From positions 1 to 64,000 of the forward strand of contig NZ_AQYJ01000029.1 in the NCBI RefSeq assembly GCF_000380565.1: a stretch of DNA of 64,000 bases, given 5' to 3'. The notes beneath the pieces were generated by a model. The model was not told the origin of the DNA. It made no database searches and saw only the letters and a program-made list of their open reading frames with translations. Positions 6,640 through 15,766 of this stretch are shown here, in pieces; positions within the stretch are counted from its first letter, which is position 1; each line of letters opens with the position of its first letter. The DNA comes from Microbulbifer variabilis ATCC 700307. GTDB taxonomy: Bacteria; Pseudomonadota; Gammaproteobacteria; Pseudomonadales; Cellvibrionaceae. The position numbers and the translations under genes are program-made.

Positions 6640-6711
6640 CTGTTGCTGGGTCAGCTCGCGCTCACCACGCAGGGTAAAGTCTCTGTATCGCTTGGCGGAC
6701 GATAGCTTTAC

Positions 6712-7716
6712 TCAAGCAGCCTCAAACTTCTCTTGCTCACCACGGCGCTCTTGAAAAAATAGATTCTCGATAGCTTCCGCTTCTCGCAAGCGCTTAATTT
6801 TGTCAAAAAATAATTGAGCTTCAGGAAAGGCGAGTTTGAGATATGCCAGCCACTGCTTGATTCGGTTGCCCAGGTATTTAGCCGGATAAACTTCCCTGGT
6901 TGTTTGGTAGTATCCCCAGAGCAGTTCCAATACTTGCTGCCAGGCCATAGGGATATAGTTCTCCCCCGAACAATAGGCTTTAATTTGTAAGCCGAGGTCC
7001 GGCCTGGCCAAAAGGCTACGCCCAAACATAAATGCGCTACAGCCTGTTACCTCACGGCACCGCTGAAACTCCTTGAGAGTCCAAATATCGCCATTGGCGA
7101 TAACGGGTATTTCCAGCTGTTGGCGAATCTCCCCGATATATTCCCAATAAGCGGGTGGCTTGTAACCGTCTACCTTTGAGCGCGCGTGTACTGCCAGTTC
7201 ATTGGCGCCTCCCGCGGCTGCCGCCATAGCGTTATCCATGTAAGAGGATCTGTCATTAAAACCCAGGCGGATTTTAGCGGTCACCGGGATGCTTTCCGGG
7301 ACGGCTCGGCGCACAGTGCCAACAATCGCTTCCACGCGATGGGGGCTTTGCAATAAGCAGGCACCGCCATCACTGTTATTGACGGACTTTGCCGGGCAGC
7401 CAAAGTTCAGGTCGATAGCTTTTGCCCCAACAGAGACGGCCTTTATGGCATTGGTGGCCATAGCTTCTGGGTTTCCGCCCAACAGTTGCAGGCGCACCGG
7501 GGTGCCGGTGGTTGTTTCGGCATCTTGCAGCAGTTCGGGGCAGAGTCTTGTAAATACACGGCGGGGCAACCGGGTGTTCGTCACTCTCACAAACTCTGTG
7601 ACACAGACATCGACGCCTCCGACAGTTGAGAGCAGTTCGCGCACATGGTGGTCGATAACTCCCTCCATAGGAGCCTGGTAAATCTTTGGCTGCTGGGAAT
7701 CTGTCTTGTCGGTCAT
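6712..7716 (-). CDS. dusC: tRNA-dihydrouridine(16) synthase DusC
   Basis: This FMN enzyme reduces uridine 16 of tRNA with NADPH. The 334-residue protein has normal family length, with a TIM barrel from APMEGV (residues 15-20) to about 240 and a helical tRNA-binding C-terminal domain. Visible active-site features are NFGCPAKSVN with catalytic Cys 107, Lys 148 in TAKIR, and HARS (His 177). The C-terminal region and overall wording fit DusC better than DusA or DusB. It is transcribed away from the oad operon, and its TGA abuts the open frame of the XRE gene. Confidence 0.9.
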   Translation of the reverse strand: MTDKTDSQQPKIYQAPMEGVIDHHVRELLSTVGGVDVCVTEFVRVTNTRLPRRVFTRLCPELLQDAETTTGTPVRLQLLGGNPEAMATNAIKAVSVGAKAIDLNFGCPAKSVNNSDGGACLLQSPHRVEAIVGTVRRAVPESIPVTAKIRLGFNDRSSYMDNAMAAAAGGANELAVHARSKVDGYKPPAYWEYIGEIRQQLEIPVIANGDIWTLKEFQRCREVTGCSAFMFGRSLLARPDLGLQIKAYCSGENYIPMAWQQVLELLWGYYQTTREVYPAKYLGNRIKQWLAYLKLAFPEAQLFFDKIKRLREAEAIENLFFQERRGEQEKFEAA

Positions 7717-8197
7717 AAAGCTGAAAATGGAGAAATAAAGGCTAAAAGTTGGCGCATATTCTATCAGCTAGTTGGTTAGGTTTTGTAAAAACACTCATTC
7801 ATACGTAGTTTTATTTAGGAGGATCAGCCTCTATGCGAAGGGGGCGTGCACTAAAATTGAGCATGTTGAACAGTGCGTCACAGTTGCCTTTGAAACCATT
7901 AAGTGTTTGATTTTAAAAGCAACTTGTATTGATAATAGATAATTGTTCAAGCTTCCATGCTGCTGAATGGGGCTCAGATAGTAGATAGTTTTGTAAATTG
8001 TGCCCAGGGAAGTTTTGGGATGGTTGTATTTGCAAGTCTCGGGAATTAGATTGCGGGACGGATAGGCACATGCGATAGAGGGTTTGAAAAGACTCCTGCA
8101 AGGGCGAGGCTGACCTCAAGCTGGCGCAAAAATTATAGGGGCAGGCACGAGTGGGGATGGTTTTGATCGCGCCTGAAAACTTAGGGGGAATAAGATA
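7717..8197. other. Intergenic region between dusC and oadG
   Basis: About 480 bases upstream of the sodium-pump operon. I see one possible short leader reading frame (7833-7910) and no clear promoter, riboswitch or tRNA. The region should hold the promoters of the divergent dusC and oadGAB units. Confidence 0.5.
7833..7910 (+). CDS. Possible 25-codon leader ORF
   Basis: A perfect AGGAGG (7817-7822) sits 10 bases before ATG 7833, opening a 25-codon frame (MRRGRALKLSMLN...) that ends at 7910, about 290 bases before oadG. The Shine-Dalgarno lies in a small GAGG/CCTC inverted repeat. This could be a leader peptide or chance; no conservation can be tested here. Confidence 0.2.
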   Translation: MRRGRALKLSMLNSASQLPLKPLSV

Positions 8198-8431
8198 GTG
8201 CAAGATTTACTTTTTCAACAGGGACTGGATATTACGCTGTTCGGGATGGGGATTGTTTTTACTTTCCTGTTATTGCTGGTGATTGGTACCAGTATTATGT
8301 CCCGAGTTATCACACGTTATTTTCCCGAGGCCGAGCCGGCCGTATCTTCAACAAACTCCCCATCAGGCGATAACGCGCGTCTGCATGCTGTTATCAAAGC
8401 GGCAATCGAACAACATAGAAAAAAACGCTAG
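8198..8431 (+). CDS. oadG: Oxaloacetate decarboxylase gamma subunit (sodium pump)
   Basis: OadG is the small membrane subunit that holds the OadA-OadB complex together and aids assembly through zinc-linked contacts. The 77-residue product has a single membrane helix (about residues 10-35) and a short hydrophilic tail ending in basic residues (EQHRKKR), the usual layout. I chose GTG 8198 because AGGGGGAA ends 7 bases upstream. It is first in the oadGAB operon, 56 bases before oadA. Confidence 0.88.
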   Translation: MQDLLFQQGLDITLFGMGIVFTFLLLLVIGTSIMSRVITRYFPEAEPAVSSTNSPSGDNARLHAVIKAAIEQHRKKR

Positions 8432-8487
8432 CCGTATTAATTCGCATCTGAACAACATTTAATCATTTCTGCCGAGAGAGATAACCC

Positions 8488-10278
8488 ATGACTGAGGTTA
8501 AAAAGCCATTGGGGATTACCGATGTAGTCCTGCGCGACGCCCACCAGTCACTGTTCGCAACACGTCTGCGACTGGACGATATGCTGCCCATCGCGGAAAA
8601 ACTGGATAAAGTAGGATTCTGGTCACTGGAATCCTGGGGTGGTGCCACTTTTGATTCCTGTATTCGCTATCTCGGCGAAGATCCTTGGGAGCGTATTCGT
8701 GAGCTGAAAAAAGCTATGCCCAATACGCCCCAGCAAATGTTATTCCGCGGCCAGAATATTCTTGGTTACCGTCATTATGCGGATGACGTGGTGGAAAAAT
8801 TTGTTGAGCGCGCTGCTGAAAATGGTGTGGACGTGTTTCGTGTGTTCGATGCCATGAATGATATGCGTAACCTGAAAACTGCACTGGCCGCAGTTAAAAA
8901 GCAGGATAAGCACGCTCAAGGCACTATCTCTTATACAGTGAGCCCAGTGCATACCATGGATCTATGGGTAGACTTGGGTCGTCAAATTGAGGATATGGGC
9001 GCGGACTCCATTGCCATTAAGGATATGGCGGGCCTCTTGCGTCCATATGAAGGTTATGAGCTGGTGACTCGCTTGAAGGCGGCAGTGGATATTCCTATCC
9101 ATATGCAGTGCCACGCAACGACAGGCCTCTCTACCGCGACAGCTCTTAAGTGTATCGAGGCCGGAATCGACAATGTCGATACGGCTATCAGCTCAATGTC
9201 TATGACCTATGGTCACAGCCCTACTGAAGCCTTGGTAGCTATTTTGGAGGGCACTGAGCGCGATACCGGGCTGAATATCAACCTGCTGGAAGAGATTGCG
9301 GCTTATTTCCGCGAGGTGCGCAAGAAGTACGTGAAATTTGAGGGGTCTCTGAAAGGCGTGGACTCCCGTATCCTGGTGGCCCAGGTTCCGGGCGGTATGC
9401 TGACCAATATGGAGAACCAATTGCGTGAGCAGGGCGCGGGGGACCGCCTCGATGAAGTTCTCGAAGAAATTCCCCGAGTGCGTCAGGATTTGGGGTATAT
9501 CCCACTGGTAACTCCCACCTCGCAGATTGTCGGCACCCAGGCGGTGCTGAATGTGCTGACCGGCGAGCGTTATCAATCTATCTCAAAAGAAACGGCTGCT
9601 GTTCTAAAAGGTGAGTACGGCTCAACTCCTGCCGAGGTCAATAAAGAGCTGCAAACCCGTGTGCTCGACGGAGCAGCTCCAGTCACTTGCCGACCGGCCG
9701 ACCTGATCACCCCTGAATTGGATAAGCTCACTTTAGAACTGCAGGAGAAGGCCGGCGAGCAGGATATTGCACTCACCAATGGGGAGAGTGAAATCGACGA
9801 TGTACTCACCTATGCACTCTTCCCGCAGATTGGTTTGAAGTTCCTGAAAAACCGCAATAACCCCGATGCTTTTGAGCCGGTTCCAACCGGAAAGGAGAAT
9901 AGTGCGGTCAAGAATGATAAAGGTGAGGAGGTCTATACAGTTACTGTAGAAGGGCAGAGTTACACCGTTACAGTTGCGGATGGTGGTGACCTGACTGGTG
10001 TTGCTCCGGTAAATGGTATTGCCCCTGTTCCTGCTGCTAATACCAGCCCAATATCTGCAACTGGCGGAGAGCCAGTAAATGCGCCGCTCGCAGGTAATAT
10101 TTTCAAGGTAATGGTGAAACCAGGTGATCAGGTCAATGAGGGGCAGGCCATCCTGGTTCTGGAAGCTATGAAGATGGAAACTGTGGTGAGTGCTCCCCGA
10201 AGCGGTAATGTTGCCAATGTGGCAGTAAAAGAGGGCGATTCCGTGGCGGTGGGTGATGCCCTGCTGTCTATCGCATAG
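8488..10278 (+). CDS. oadA: Oxaloacetate decarboxylase alpha subunit (biotin carboxyltransferase)
   Basis: This cytoplasmic subunit moves CO2 from oxaloacetate to biotin, yielding pyruvate. The 596-residue protein has family length. The carboxyltransferase TIM barrel opens with [11 protein letters not shown] (residues 11-21) and carries the metal-site QCHATTG motif. A PYC-type helical domain follows (about 290-460), then an Ala/Pro-rich linker, then the biotinyl domain with [10 protein letters not shown], where Lys 562 is the biotin site. It lies between oadG and oadB, so decarboxylation is coupled to sodium export in the membrane. The protein should be biotinylated by BirA. Confidence 0.95.
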   Translation: MTEVKKPLGITDVVLRDAHQSLFATRLRLDDMLPIAEKLDKVGFWSLESWGGATFDSCIRYLGEDPWERIRELKKAMPNTPQQMLFRGQNILGYRHYADDVVEKFVERAAENGVDVFRVFDAMNDMRNLKTALAAVKKQDKHAQGTISYTVSPVHTMDLWVDLGRQIEDMGADSIAIKDMAGLLRPYEGYELVTRLKAAVDIPIHMQCHATTGLSTATALKCIEAGIDNVDTAISSMSMTYGHSPTEALVAILEGTERDTGLNINLLEEIAAYFREVRKKYVKFEGSLKGVDSRILVAQVPGGMLTNMENQLREQGAGDRLDEVLEEIPRVRQDLGYIPLVTPTSQIVGTQAVLNVLTGERYQSISKETAAVLKGEYGSTPAEVNKELQTRVLDGAAPVTCRPADLITPELDKLTLELQEKAGEQDIALTNGESEIDDVLTYALFPQIGLKFLKNRNNPDAFEPVPTGKENSAVKNDKGEEVYTVTVEGQSYTVTVADGGDLTGVAPVNGIAPVPAANTSPISATGGEPVNAPLAGNIFKVMVKPGDQVNEGQAILVLEAMKMETVVSAPRSGNVANVAVKEGDSVAVGDALLSIA

Positions 10279-10294
10279 CAGGTAGGAGTCGCAA

Positions 10295-11611
10295 GTGGAT
10301 AATTTAATCAGTCTTTGGCAATCGTCCGGCGTTTCTCAAATGGCGCCTGGCCAGTTTGTCATGATTATTGTGGGGCTGGGATTGCTATTCCTTGCCGTTC
10401 GCAAAAAATTTGAGCCGCTGCTGCTGGTTCCAATCGGCTTTGGTGGAATCCTGGCAAATATTCCTGGGGCCGATCTGGCACTTTCTGCTGCAGAGACAGC
10501 ACTGACTCAGGGAGATGCCAGTGTGCTGGCTCAGATGGGGCAGATTCTCGGCTTGGAGAGCGGGGCGAGCTTGGGGGCATTGAAGGAGGCCTTAGGTAGT
10601 GCGCCAGCTGCAGTGCAGGTTCAGGCTGCAGAGTTTGCAAGGGATGCCGGTTTCAACAATGGAATGTTGTACAGCTTTTATTCGGTAGCTATTGCTTCCG
10701 GTGTGGCACCCCTGGTGATCTTTATGGGGGTTGGTGCCATGACGGATTTTGGCCCGCTACTTGCCAACCCTCGCACCTTGTTCCTGGGGGCAGCCGCTCA
10801 GTTTGGTATTTTTGCCACGGTGCTTGGTGCGGTAGGTCTTTCTGTGGCTGGGATTATGGATTTCTCAATTGCTGATGCAGCGGCTATCGGGATTATCGGC
10901 GGTGCGGACGGTCCTACAGCCATCTATGTCTCGAGCCTGCTAGCTCCAGATCTCCTTGGTGCAATTGCCGTGGCAGCCTATTCCTATATGGCATTGGTCC
11001 CTATGATCCAGCCGCCGATTATGCGTGCCCTGACTACAGAGCAGGAGCGTCGCATTGAGATGGTGCAGTTGAGGCATGTGAGCAAGAGAGAGAAGATTAC
11101 TTTCCCGCTGTTATTGTTGATCCTGGTTGCCCTGTTCCTGCCGGCGGCAGCTCCACTGTTAGGTATGTTCTGTTTTGGCAACCTGATGAGAGAGTGTGGT
11201 GTAGTGGCTCGCTTATCCGACACTGCCCAGAATGCCCTGATCAACATCACTACAATTTTCCTCGGTCTGTCTGTCGGCTCCAAGCTTGCCGCCGATAAAT
11301 TCCTGGATCCAAAAACCCTCGGTATTCTCGCCTTGGGTATTGTGGCATTTGCTATTGGTACTGCTGCGGGCGTATTGATGGCCAAGTTGCTCAATGTGTT
11401 TAGTAAGCACAAAGTGAACCCTTTAATTGGCTCTGCTGGAGTATCTGCTGTACCAATGGCCGCGCGGGTATCAAATAAAGTTGGGCTTGAGTCCAACCCC
11501 CATAACTTCCTGTTGATGCATGCAATGGGGCCGAATGTGGCAGGTGTCATTGGCTCTGCGGTTGCAGCCGGAGTGATGATCAGTATGGTGCGTAGCCTTG
11601 CGGGTGGTTGA
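10295..11611 (+). CDS. oadB: Oxaloacetate decarboxylase beta subunit (sodium translocating)
   Basis: OadB is the membrane channel that decarboxylates carboxybiotin and exports Na+. The 438-residue product starts at GTG 10295 (GGTAGGAG just upstream) and has many hydrophobic segments across its length. The conserved [15 protein letters not shown] segment (about residues 202-216) carries the Asp that binds sodium in the family, and the late conserved region [20 protein letters not shown] is present. It ends the oadGAB operon, 16 bases after oadA, before a strong terminator. Sodium-pumping decarboxylases are common in marine gammaproteobacteria. Confidence 0.95.
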   Translation: MDNLISLWQSSGVSQMAPGQFVMIIVGLGLLFLAVRKKFEPLLLVPIGFGGILANIPGADLALSAAETALTQGDASVLAQMGQILGLESGASLGALKEALGSAPAAVQVQAAEFARDAGFNNGMLYSFYSVAIASGVAPLVIFMGVGAMTDFGPLLANPRTLFLGAAAQFGIFATVLGAVGLSVAGIMDFSIADAAAIGIIGGADGPTAIYVSSLLAPDLLGAIAVAAYSYMALVPMIQPPIMRALTTEQERRIEMVQLRHVSKREKITFPLLLLILVALFLPAAAPLLGMFCFGNLMRECGVVARLSDTAQNALINITTIFLGLSVGSKLAADKFLDPKTLGILALGIVAFAIGTAAGVLMAKLLNVFSKHKVNPLIGSAGVSAVPMAARVSNKVGLESNPHNFLLMHAMGPNVAGVIGSAVAAGVMISMVRSLAGG

Positions 11612-11631
11612 TTTATCTGATTAGTAACTTC

Positions 11632-11667
11632 AAAAAAGGGGCGAGCTTCGGTTTGCCCCTTTTTCGT
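11632..11667 (+). terminator. Terminator of oadGAB
   Basis: AAAAAGGGGC and GCCCCTTTTT arms around a 12-base loop, beginning 20 bases after the oadB stop. Confidence 0.85.
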
Positions 11668-11931
11668 TGTCCTGCAGTAAGAGACTCGTAACCTAGTCAG
11701 AAATTGCAGCCATTTTGGCTGTTGATTTTGTTTACTTTTCGTGGCTTTTTGATAATCGAAGAATAACGAGTCCTCAAAGTACAAATTAGATTTGTGCCAA
11801 TTTTAATGATGCTTTTTCGCAGGCTTTAGAGGTTCTCTCCCAAAACAAAATTCATTTTGAGTTAAGGTTAATTACGTTATATTTCTTCCAGTTAATTTCG
11901 TGCTATAAGAAACTGTATTGGAAGTACAAGT

Positions 11932-12393
11932 ATGCGTAGTTTGCCTCTCCTTATTTCCCTGGCCTTATTCTCTGCTCCAGTCATGGCTCATGACAATCAT
12001 GTAACCTCACAAGACCTAAGAGAGATTAAGAGGGAGGTTGTAAAGCTTCGCAATGAGGTTCATTCCCTTAGGGGCGAAGATCAGAGTTCAAGTGAAGTTC
12101 GCAAGTTGAAGAAAGAGGTTGTGAGGCTTCGTAAGGACATTCGTTCTATGCAAGATATGATTTTGCAGTTACAAACGATGGTTGAGGAACAATCGAATGG
12201 AGCGCAAACAGGGGTGGTGCTCCAACCCGTAGAGGAGCGTCCTAAGTGGGCATGCTATATGAAGGATATGCGAGCGGGAGGTATGCATTCTAAAGGGTTC
12301 ACTCGTGTAGAGGCGAAAGGGAAGTTGCTTGAGACCTGCTCTCAACGCGGCGGAGTCTGTTTCGAAAATAAAATTACCTGTTCTAACGAATAA
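11932..12393 (+). CDS. Exported coiled-coil protein with Cys-rich C-terminal domain
   Basis: A 153-residue protein with a signal peptide cleaved after VMA (residue 19), so it is periplasmic. Residues ~28-95 are strongly heptad-patterned and charged (IKREVVKLRNEVHSLR, then VRKLKKEVVRLRKDIR, an internal near-repeat), predicting a coiled coil. The C-terminal ~45 residues have four cysteines (WACYM, ETCSQ, GVCFE, ITCSN), probably forming two disulfides in a small domain. No family is recognised. It stands alone between the oad terminator and a convergent gene pair. Confidence 0.7.
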   Translation: MRSLPLLISLALFSAPVMAHDNHVTSQDLREIKREVVKLRNEVHSLRGEDQSSSEVRKLKKEVVRLRKDIRSMQDMILQLQTMVEEQSNGAQTGVVLQPVEERPKWACYMKDMRAGGMHSKGFTRVEAKGKLLETCSQRGGVCFENKITCSNE

Positions 12394-12556
12394 GTTTTTG
12401 GGTGATAGGGCCTGCTATCCTGATGATGCTTACAATAAGCGTTTGTAGGCCCTCGTCCGATTTTCCCCCACGGGTTTCCATTGCTAGTCATTTAACTGCT
12501 AGAACGCCGCTTTGGCTTACTCCCTTTTTTTACTGAAAATTAAGTTATGGCTTAAT

Positions 12557-13213
12557 CTAGAGTGCGAAGTGGGTATTAAGTAGTCTAAATAGTGCTTTTT
12601 TACTTGCTATGTGGTTGCTTTGAGGGGAACCGTAGGATTTATAAAAGCCCGGGAATAGTGCGGCAATAACTTTTTGTGACCACTCTAGGTGAAATTGTAT
12701 ACCCAGTACTTTTTCCTTGAATAAAAATGCCTGGTTTGGACATTGCTCAGATTCGGCTAGGCGCTCGGCTCCAATCGGGATATCAAAATAATAGCTATGG
12801 GCTTGAAATACTTTTTCGATATTCAGGTTTAGTTTGTGGGAGCCTTTTATTGGTAGCCAGCCCATCTCTTCCTGATCTAATGGTCGGATGTTTGCCCCCA
12901 ATATATAGGCAAGAATCTGTGCGCCCAGGCAAATGCCTAATATCGGCACAGCTTGCTCAATATAACCTTTCAACCATTCAATCTCATCGGCAAGCCATGG
13001 CAATTTATGGCGATCATCAACGTTCATCATCCCACCCAAGAGAATGATGCCATCAAACTGGCCTTTTGGCAGATGAGAATTTTCTGGGTTTACTGTGGTA
13101 AGTGAAACATGATGATCTCGGGCCCAGTCTGAAATATATCCTGGTCCTTCGGTTTCCTCATGTTGGATAATTAAAATATGTTTACCCACTTTATTGAAAG
13201 TCCTGTCTTTCAA
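12557..13213 (-). CDS. Class I glutamine amidotransferase (GMP synthase-like)
   Basis: A 218-residue cytoplasmic protein with the class I GATase triad: nucleophile Cys 95 in GICLGAQ, His 175 and Glu 177 in FHLEW. The oxyanion segment is GIILLGGMMNV. It lacks any synthetase domain, so it belongs to the stand-alone group of GMP-synthase-like amidotransferases, whose real substrates (gamma-glutamyl compounds in studied cases) are mostly unknown. Its first 23 bases overlap the end of the upstream secreted-protein gene, implying a two-gene operon that diverges from a LysR gene. Confidence 0.85.
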   Translation of the reverse strand: MKDRTFNKVGKHILIIQHEETEGPGYISDWARDHHVSLTTVNPENSHLPKGQFDGIILLGGMMNVDDRHKLPWLADEIEWLKGYIEQAVPILGICLGAQILAYILGANIRPLDQEEMGWLPIKGSHKLNLNIEKVFQAHSYYFDIPIGAERLAESEQCPNQAFLFKEKVLGIQFHLEWSQKVIAALFPGFYKSYGSPQSNHIASKKALFRLLNTHFAL

Positions 13214-13844
13214 AATACAGTTGCTTCTTTAAGTCAATGCCTGCCTTTGTCAACTTTTCAGGCCAGCTCTTGCTCGTTAGTGGTTTTTCACTATCAATAC
13301 TAATTTCTATCGGGGAATTTGGAGTGACGTTGACTAGCAGAATTTGGTCGAAACTAGGGTTGGAAGCTATCTCATGGATCAGTAGTGCAAAATTATTATG
13401 TTGTACTAGTTGATAGGAACCATTTCCCCCTTGTCTTAAGGGGTGATCTAGTAATTTTCCTGTTACTTCAAAACGAATAGGATCCTGGTCAGCTTTACCC
13501 CCCCTCTCAAAGTGTCCTTTAAATACTCTGGCGGAAAAGGACTTTAACTCTCCACTGCGTAGTTTGTTTAATGAGAATTGTTCGGGCTCAAGCGTGATAA
13601 GTTCAGAGCCCTGAACTAAATCGTCCACTTTGACGTGGTTATTGGTTTTAAGTGTAAGAATAATCTGGCGACTGTGGCGCCCGCCATGAAGAGGCATATG
13701 AGAAGCTATCAACTGGCCATCTATAGAAAATAGTGCCATTCCATGAACGCCGATTGAGTGGTCATTATGGGAGGGAGCTGATGCTAGTGTCGGGGATAAG
13801 CTTGATTGAATGAAAATCATCCAGGCCAGAACAAATTTCTTCAT
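13191..13844 (-). CDS. Exported protein with HGMALF / ASHMPL motifs
   Basis: A 217-residue protein with a signal peptide (basic MKK start, hydrophobic core, cleavage near LASA, residue 23). The mature start carries HGMALFSIDGQLIASHMPL, a motif I have seen in a group of uncharacterised proteobacterial secreted proteins, rich in His (HSIGVHG, HGGRHSR), which could bind metal. The rest is beta-rich without recognised domains. It is the first gene of a unit with the amidotransferase and is divergent from the LysR gene at 13942. Confidence 0.65.
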   Translation of the reverse strand: MKKFVLAWMIFIQSSLSPTLASAPSHNDHSIGVHGMALFSIDGQLIASHMPLHGGRHSRQIILTLKTNNHVKVDDLVQGSELITLEPEQFSLNKLRSGELKSFSARVFKGHFERGGKADQDPIRFEVTGKLLDHPLRQGGNGSYQLVQHNNFALLIHEIASNPSFDQILLVNVTPNSPIEISIDSEKPLTSKSWPEKLTKAGIDLKKQLYFERQDFQ

Positions 13845-13941
13845 CGGTTACTACTGTGCTTTTCTACGTTTTTGAGACTTAGGGATTCTAGATGTACATT
13901 AGTGATGAATCGATTCATTTTACTCAATATTTGATTCCAAA

Positions 13942-14823
13942 ATGGAAATAGAAGCATTAGAGAAATTTCTCGATATTGCCGTTACTGAGAACCTGCAACG
14001 TTCTGCTGACCGACTGGACATGACGCCTGGGGGGCTGAGTAAAATTTTGCGCCGTCTTGAGGGGGAGCTGGGTGTACGCCTCTTTGAGCGTGTGGGAAAG
14101 CAACTCAAGATCAATGATGAGGGTCGCAGACTACAAAGTCGTGCTAGTGAGATTGTTACTCTTGCCAGGAAAGCCCGGGTAGAAGTTGGCGGTCTTGGTA
14201 CTCACTTGGAATGCCGGATAGCTGCGCCTGCCATGTTGCAGTTAACTTGGGCTGCACACATCCAGAAGCAAGTAACGATATACCAGCCAAACATACGCCT
14301 GTCATTTATATCTGCTTTTGAGTCTTTGGCCCTTAAGATGCTGATTCGGGGTGAGGTGGATATGGCACTAATTTCGGGAGTGGTGCTAGGGCAGGTTCCT
14401 TCTTCTATGGAGGTCCACAGTATTGGCTCAACCTGCATGTGTATAGCGGCTGGCCCTGAGCATCCATTGGCCAGTGGTGGTCATTCCGAAGTGGTGGTGA
14501 CGTTGGACAATATTTTGCAATACCCTTTTGCTGCTCCACGAATATCTCCTTTCTGTGGAGAGGAGCGGGGTATAGGCAGTGATGGGTGGCCAGAAGATCT
14601 CTTCTCAAGAAAAATACACGCGGTTGTGAATGATTATGGCGTGCTTTGCCGGCTTGTAATGCAGGCTGAATTACTTGCCTTCCTTCCAGAAGCGCTAGTG
14701 GATGAGATGGGGGGAGTGAAACTTAAGGTTGAAGGGGGGCGTGTTCAGTCCCAGGAGGACCTTTTCATTGTTTGGAGGGGTGGGGACGGTAGTTGGTTGG
14801 ATAAATTGAGAGGCTTTTTTTAG
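13942..14823 (+). CDS. LysR-family transcriptional regulator
   Basis: A 293-residue protein with the LysR layout: winged HTH in residues 1-60 (ALEKFLDIAVTENLQRSADR, then MTPGGLSKILRRLEGELGVRLFER) and a periplasmic-binding-like effector domain after about residue 90. HTH wording has GG in place of the common PAVS, which is tolerated. It is divergently transcribed from the 13191-13844 gene with a gap of about 100 bases, the classical arrangement for a LysR protein and its target, so it may control the secreted protein/amidotransferase pair. The ligand is unknown. Confidence 0.85.
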   Translation: MEIEALEKFLDIAVTENLQRSADRLDMTPGGLSKILRRLEGELGVRLFERVGKQLKINDEGRRLQSRASEIVTLARKARVEVGGLGTHLECRIAAPAMLQLTWAAHIQKQVTIYQPNIRLSFISAFESLALKMLIRGEVDMALISGVVLGQVPSSMEVHSIGSTCMCIAAGPEHPLASGGHSEVVVTLDNILQYPFAAPRISPFCGEERGIGSDGWPEDLFSRKIHAVVNDYGVLCRLVMQAELLAFLPEALVDEMGGVKLKVEGGRVQSQEDLFIVWRGGDGSWLDKLRGFF

Positions 14824-14860
14824 TTGACAGTAAAGTGTTTAGTTTTAGCTGCGGATAAGC

Positions 14861-14896
14861 AATAAAAGCGAGCTTAAATCATGGCTCGCTTTTATT
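14861..14896. terminator. Bidirectional terminator
   Basis: AATAAAAGCGAGC pairs with GCTCGCTTTTATT around a 10-base loop, between the convergent LysR and di-haem genes. T runs on both strands. Confidence 0.85.
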
Positions 14897-14914
14897 GAAT
14901 AAACCTTGATTGAG

Positions 14915-15532
14915 TTAGTTTGAGGTGCGTTCTGGGGGACAGGGCGTGCCTGCAGCAATCCATCCTTTCATAGCTTCAACCAGCTTTTCATGTGGAATGG
15001 TCACGGGTTGCCTTTTTCCCCCTGGGTTCCAGCCCCAGAGTGCCAGTGGGTTATCACTCATAAACTTCAGTAGGCTCTCGGGAGAGCGGCCGCCATTATC
15101 TTGTGGGGTTGTAAGGAGCTTGCAGATTTGAGCTGAAGACATATGTGACCAGTTAAGTTCGATTGGTGCCATGGCCCATCCTGGGGCACCTGGTGCTCCT
15201 GTCACAGGATTGTTTTGATTGGAGTGACAATTGCGGCACTGCATGGTCCCTGATCCCATATTATTTGGGCCTCGCTCTACACGAGGGATATGTGGGGAAC
15301 CTTCGTTGATCAGGGGCATCTCTAGCTGATGGCAATTTAGGCACCGGGGGTGCAGGAGAACCTCTACGATAGTTTCCCAGTCCTGATGTCCGGTTTTGTC
15401 AGCTCTGGCATCCTGCGTTTCAGCAGTCTGGCTGTGCTTGCCCGCTCGGTTCTCGCAGGCCGTGAAAACCAGAAATAGTGATGCGCAAAAGGCCATGTGT
15501 GGTAATAAACGTACTGCTTGTCGCAGTTTCAT
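14915..15532 (-). CDS. Di-haem cytochrome c-like lipoprotein
   Basis: A 205-residue exported protein. The signal ends in LVFTAC, a plausible lipobox with Cys 26, so the mature protein is probably membrane-anchored in the periplasm. Two CxxCH haem c motifs are seen: CLNCH at residues 64-68 and CRNCH at 99-103. The spacing of about 35 residues and the lack of an obvious Met-ligand domain do not match mono-haem cytochrome c; this wording is like isoquinoline/aldehyde dehydrogenase-associated cytochrome subunits, but no partner gene is nearby. The partner and role are unknown. The ccm genes in this window would attach the haems. Confidence 0.75.
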   Translation of the reverse strand: MKLRQAVRLLPHMAFCASLFLVFTACENRAGKHSQTAETQDARADKTGHQDWETIVEVLLHPRCLNCHQLEMPLINEGSPHIPRVERGPNNMGSGTMQCRNCHSNQNNPVTGAPGAPGWAMAPIELNWSHMSSAQICKLLTTPQDNGGRSPESLLKFMSDNPLALWGWNPGGKRQPVTIPHEKLVEAMKGWIAAGTPCPPERTSN

Positions 15533-15766
15533 TTAATCCGTCCTCAGTTCTGGGAAGAATACTCAACCTTAATTGTGGCAGATTGCCAGGGACAGCTAGC
15601 GGACTTGATAAGGATATCCAGCCTGCATTGTACATCTAAGCCAAGCGATTTTTGACCGATAAGTCATAAATGTATCTTGGCGCAAACTTCTGCGTGGTAT
15701 TATGTGCGCTCTTTCAAGTAGAAATATCTGATATTGGAGTGCTGATTGGCACTCGGAGGAGAGAGT

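Noticed and set aside
7817..7850. Start of an oadG-linked gene at AGGAGG
   Set aside because: As a full gene: the frame closes after 25 codons, so I list it only as a low-confidence leader candidate.
10984..11784. Long minus-strand frame opposite oadB
   Set aside because: It is antisense to a clear oadB gene and its translation has no recognisable domain; codon bias of oadB explains it.
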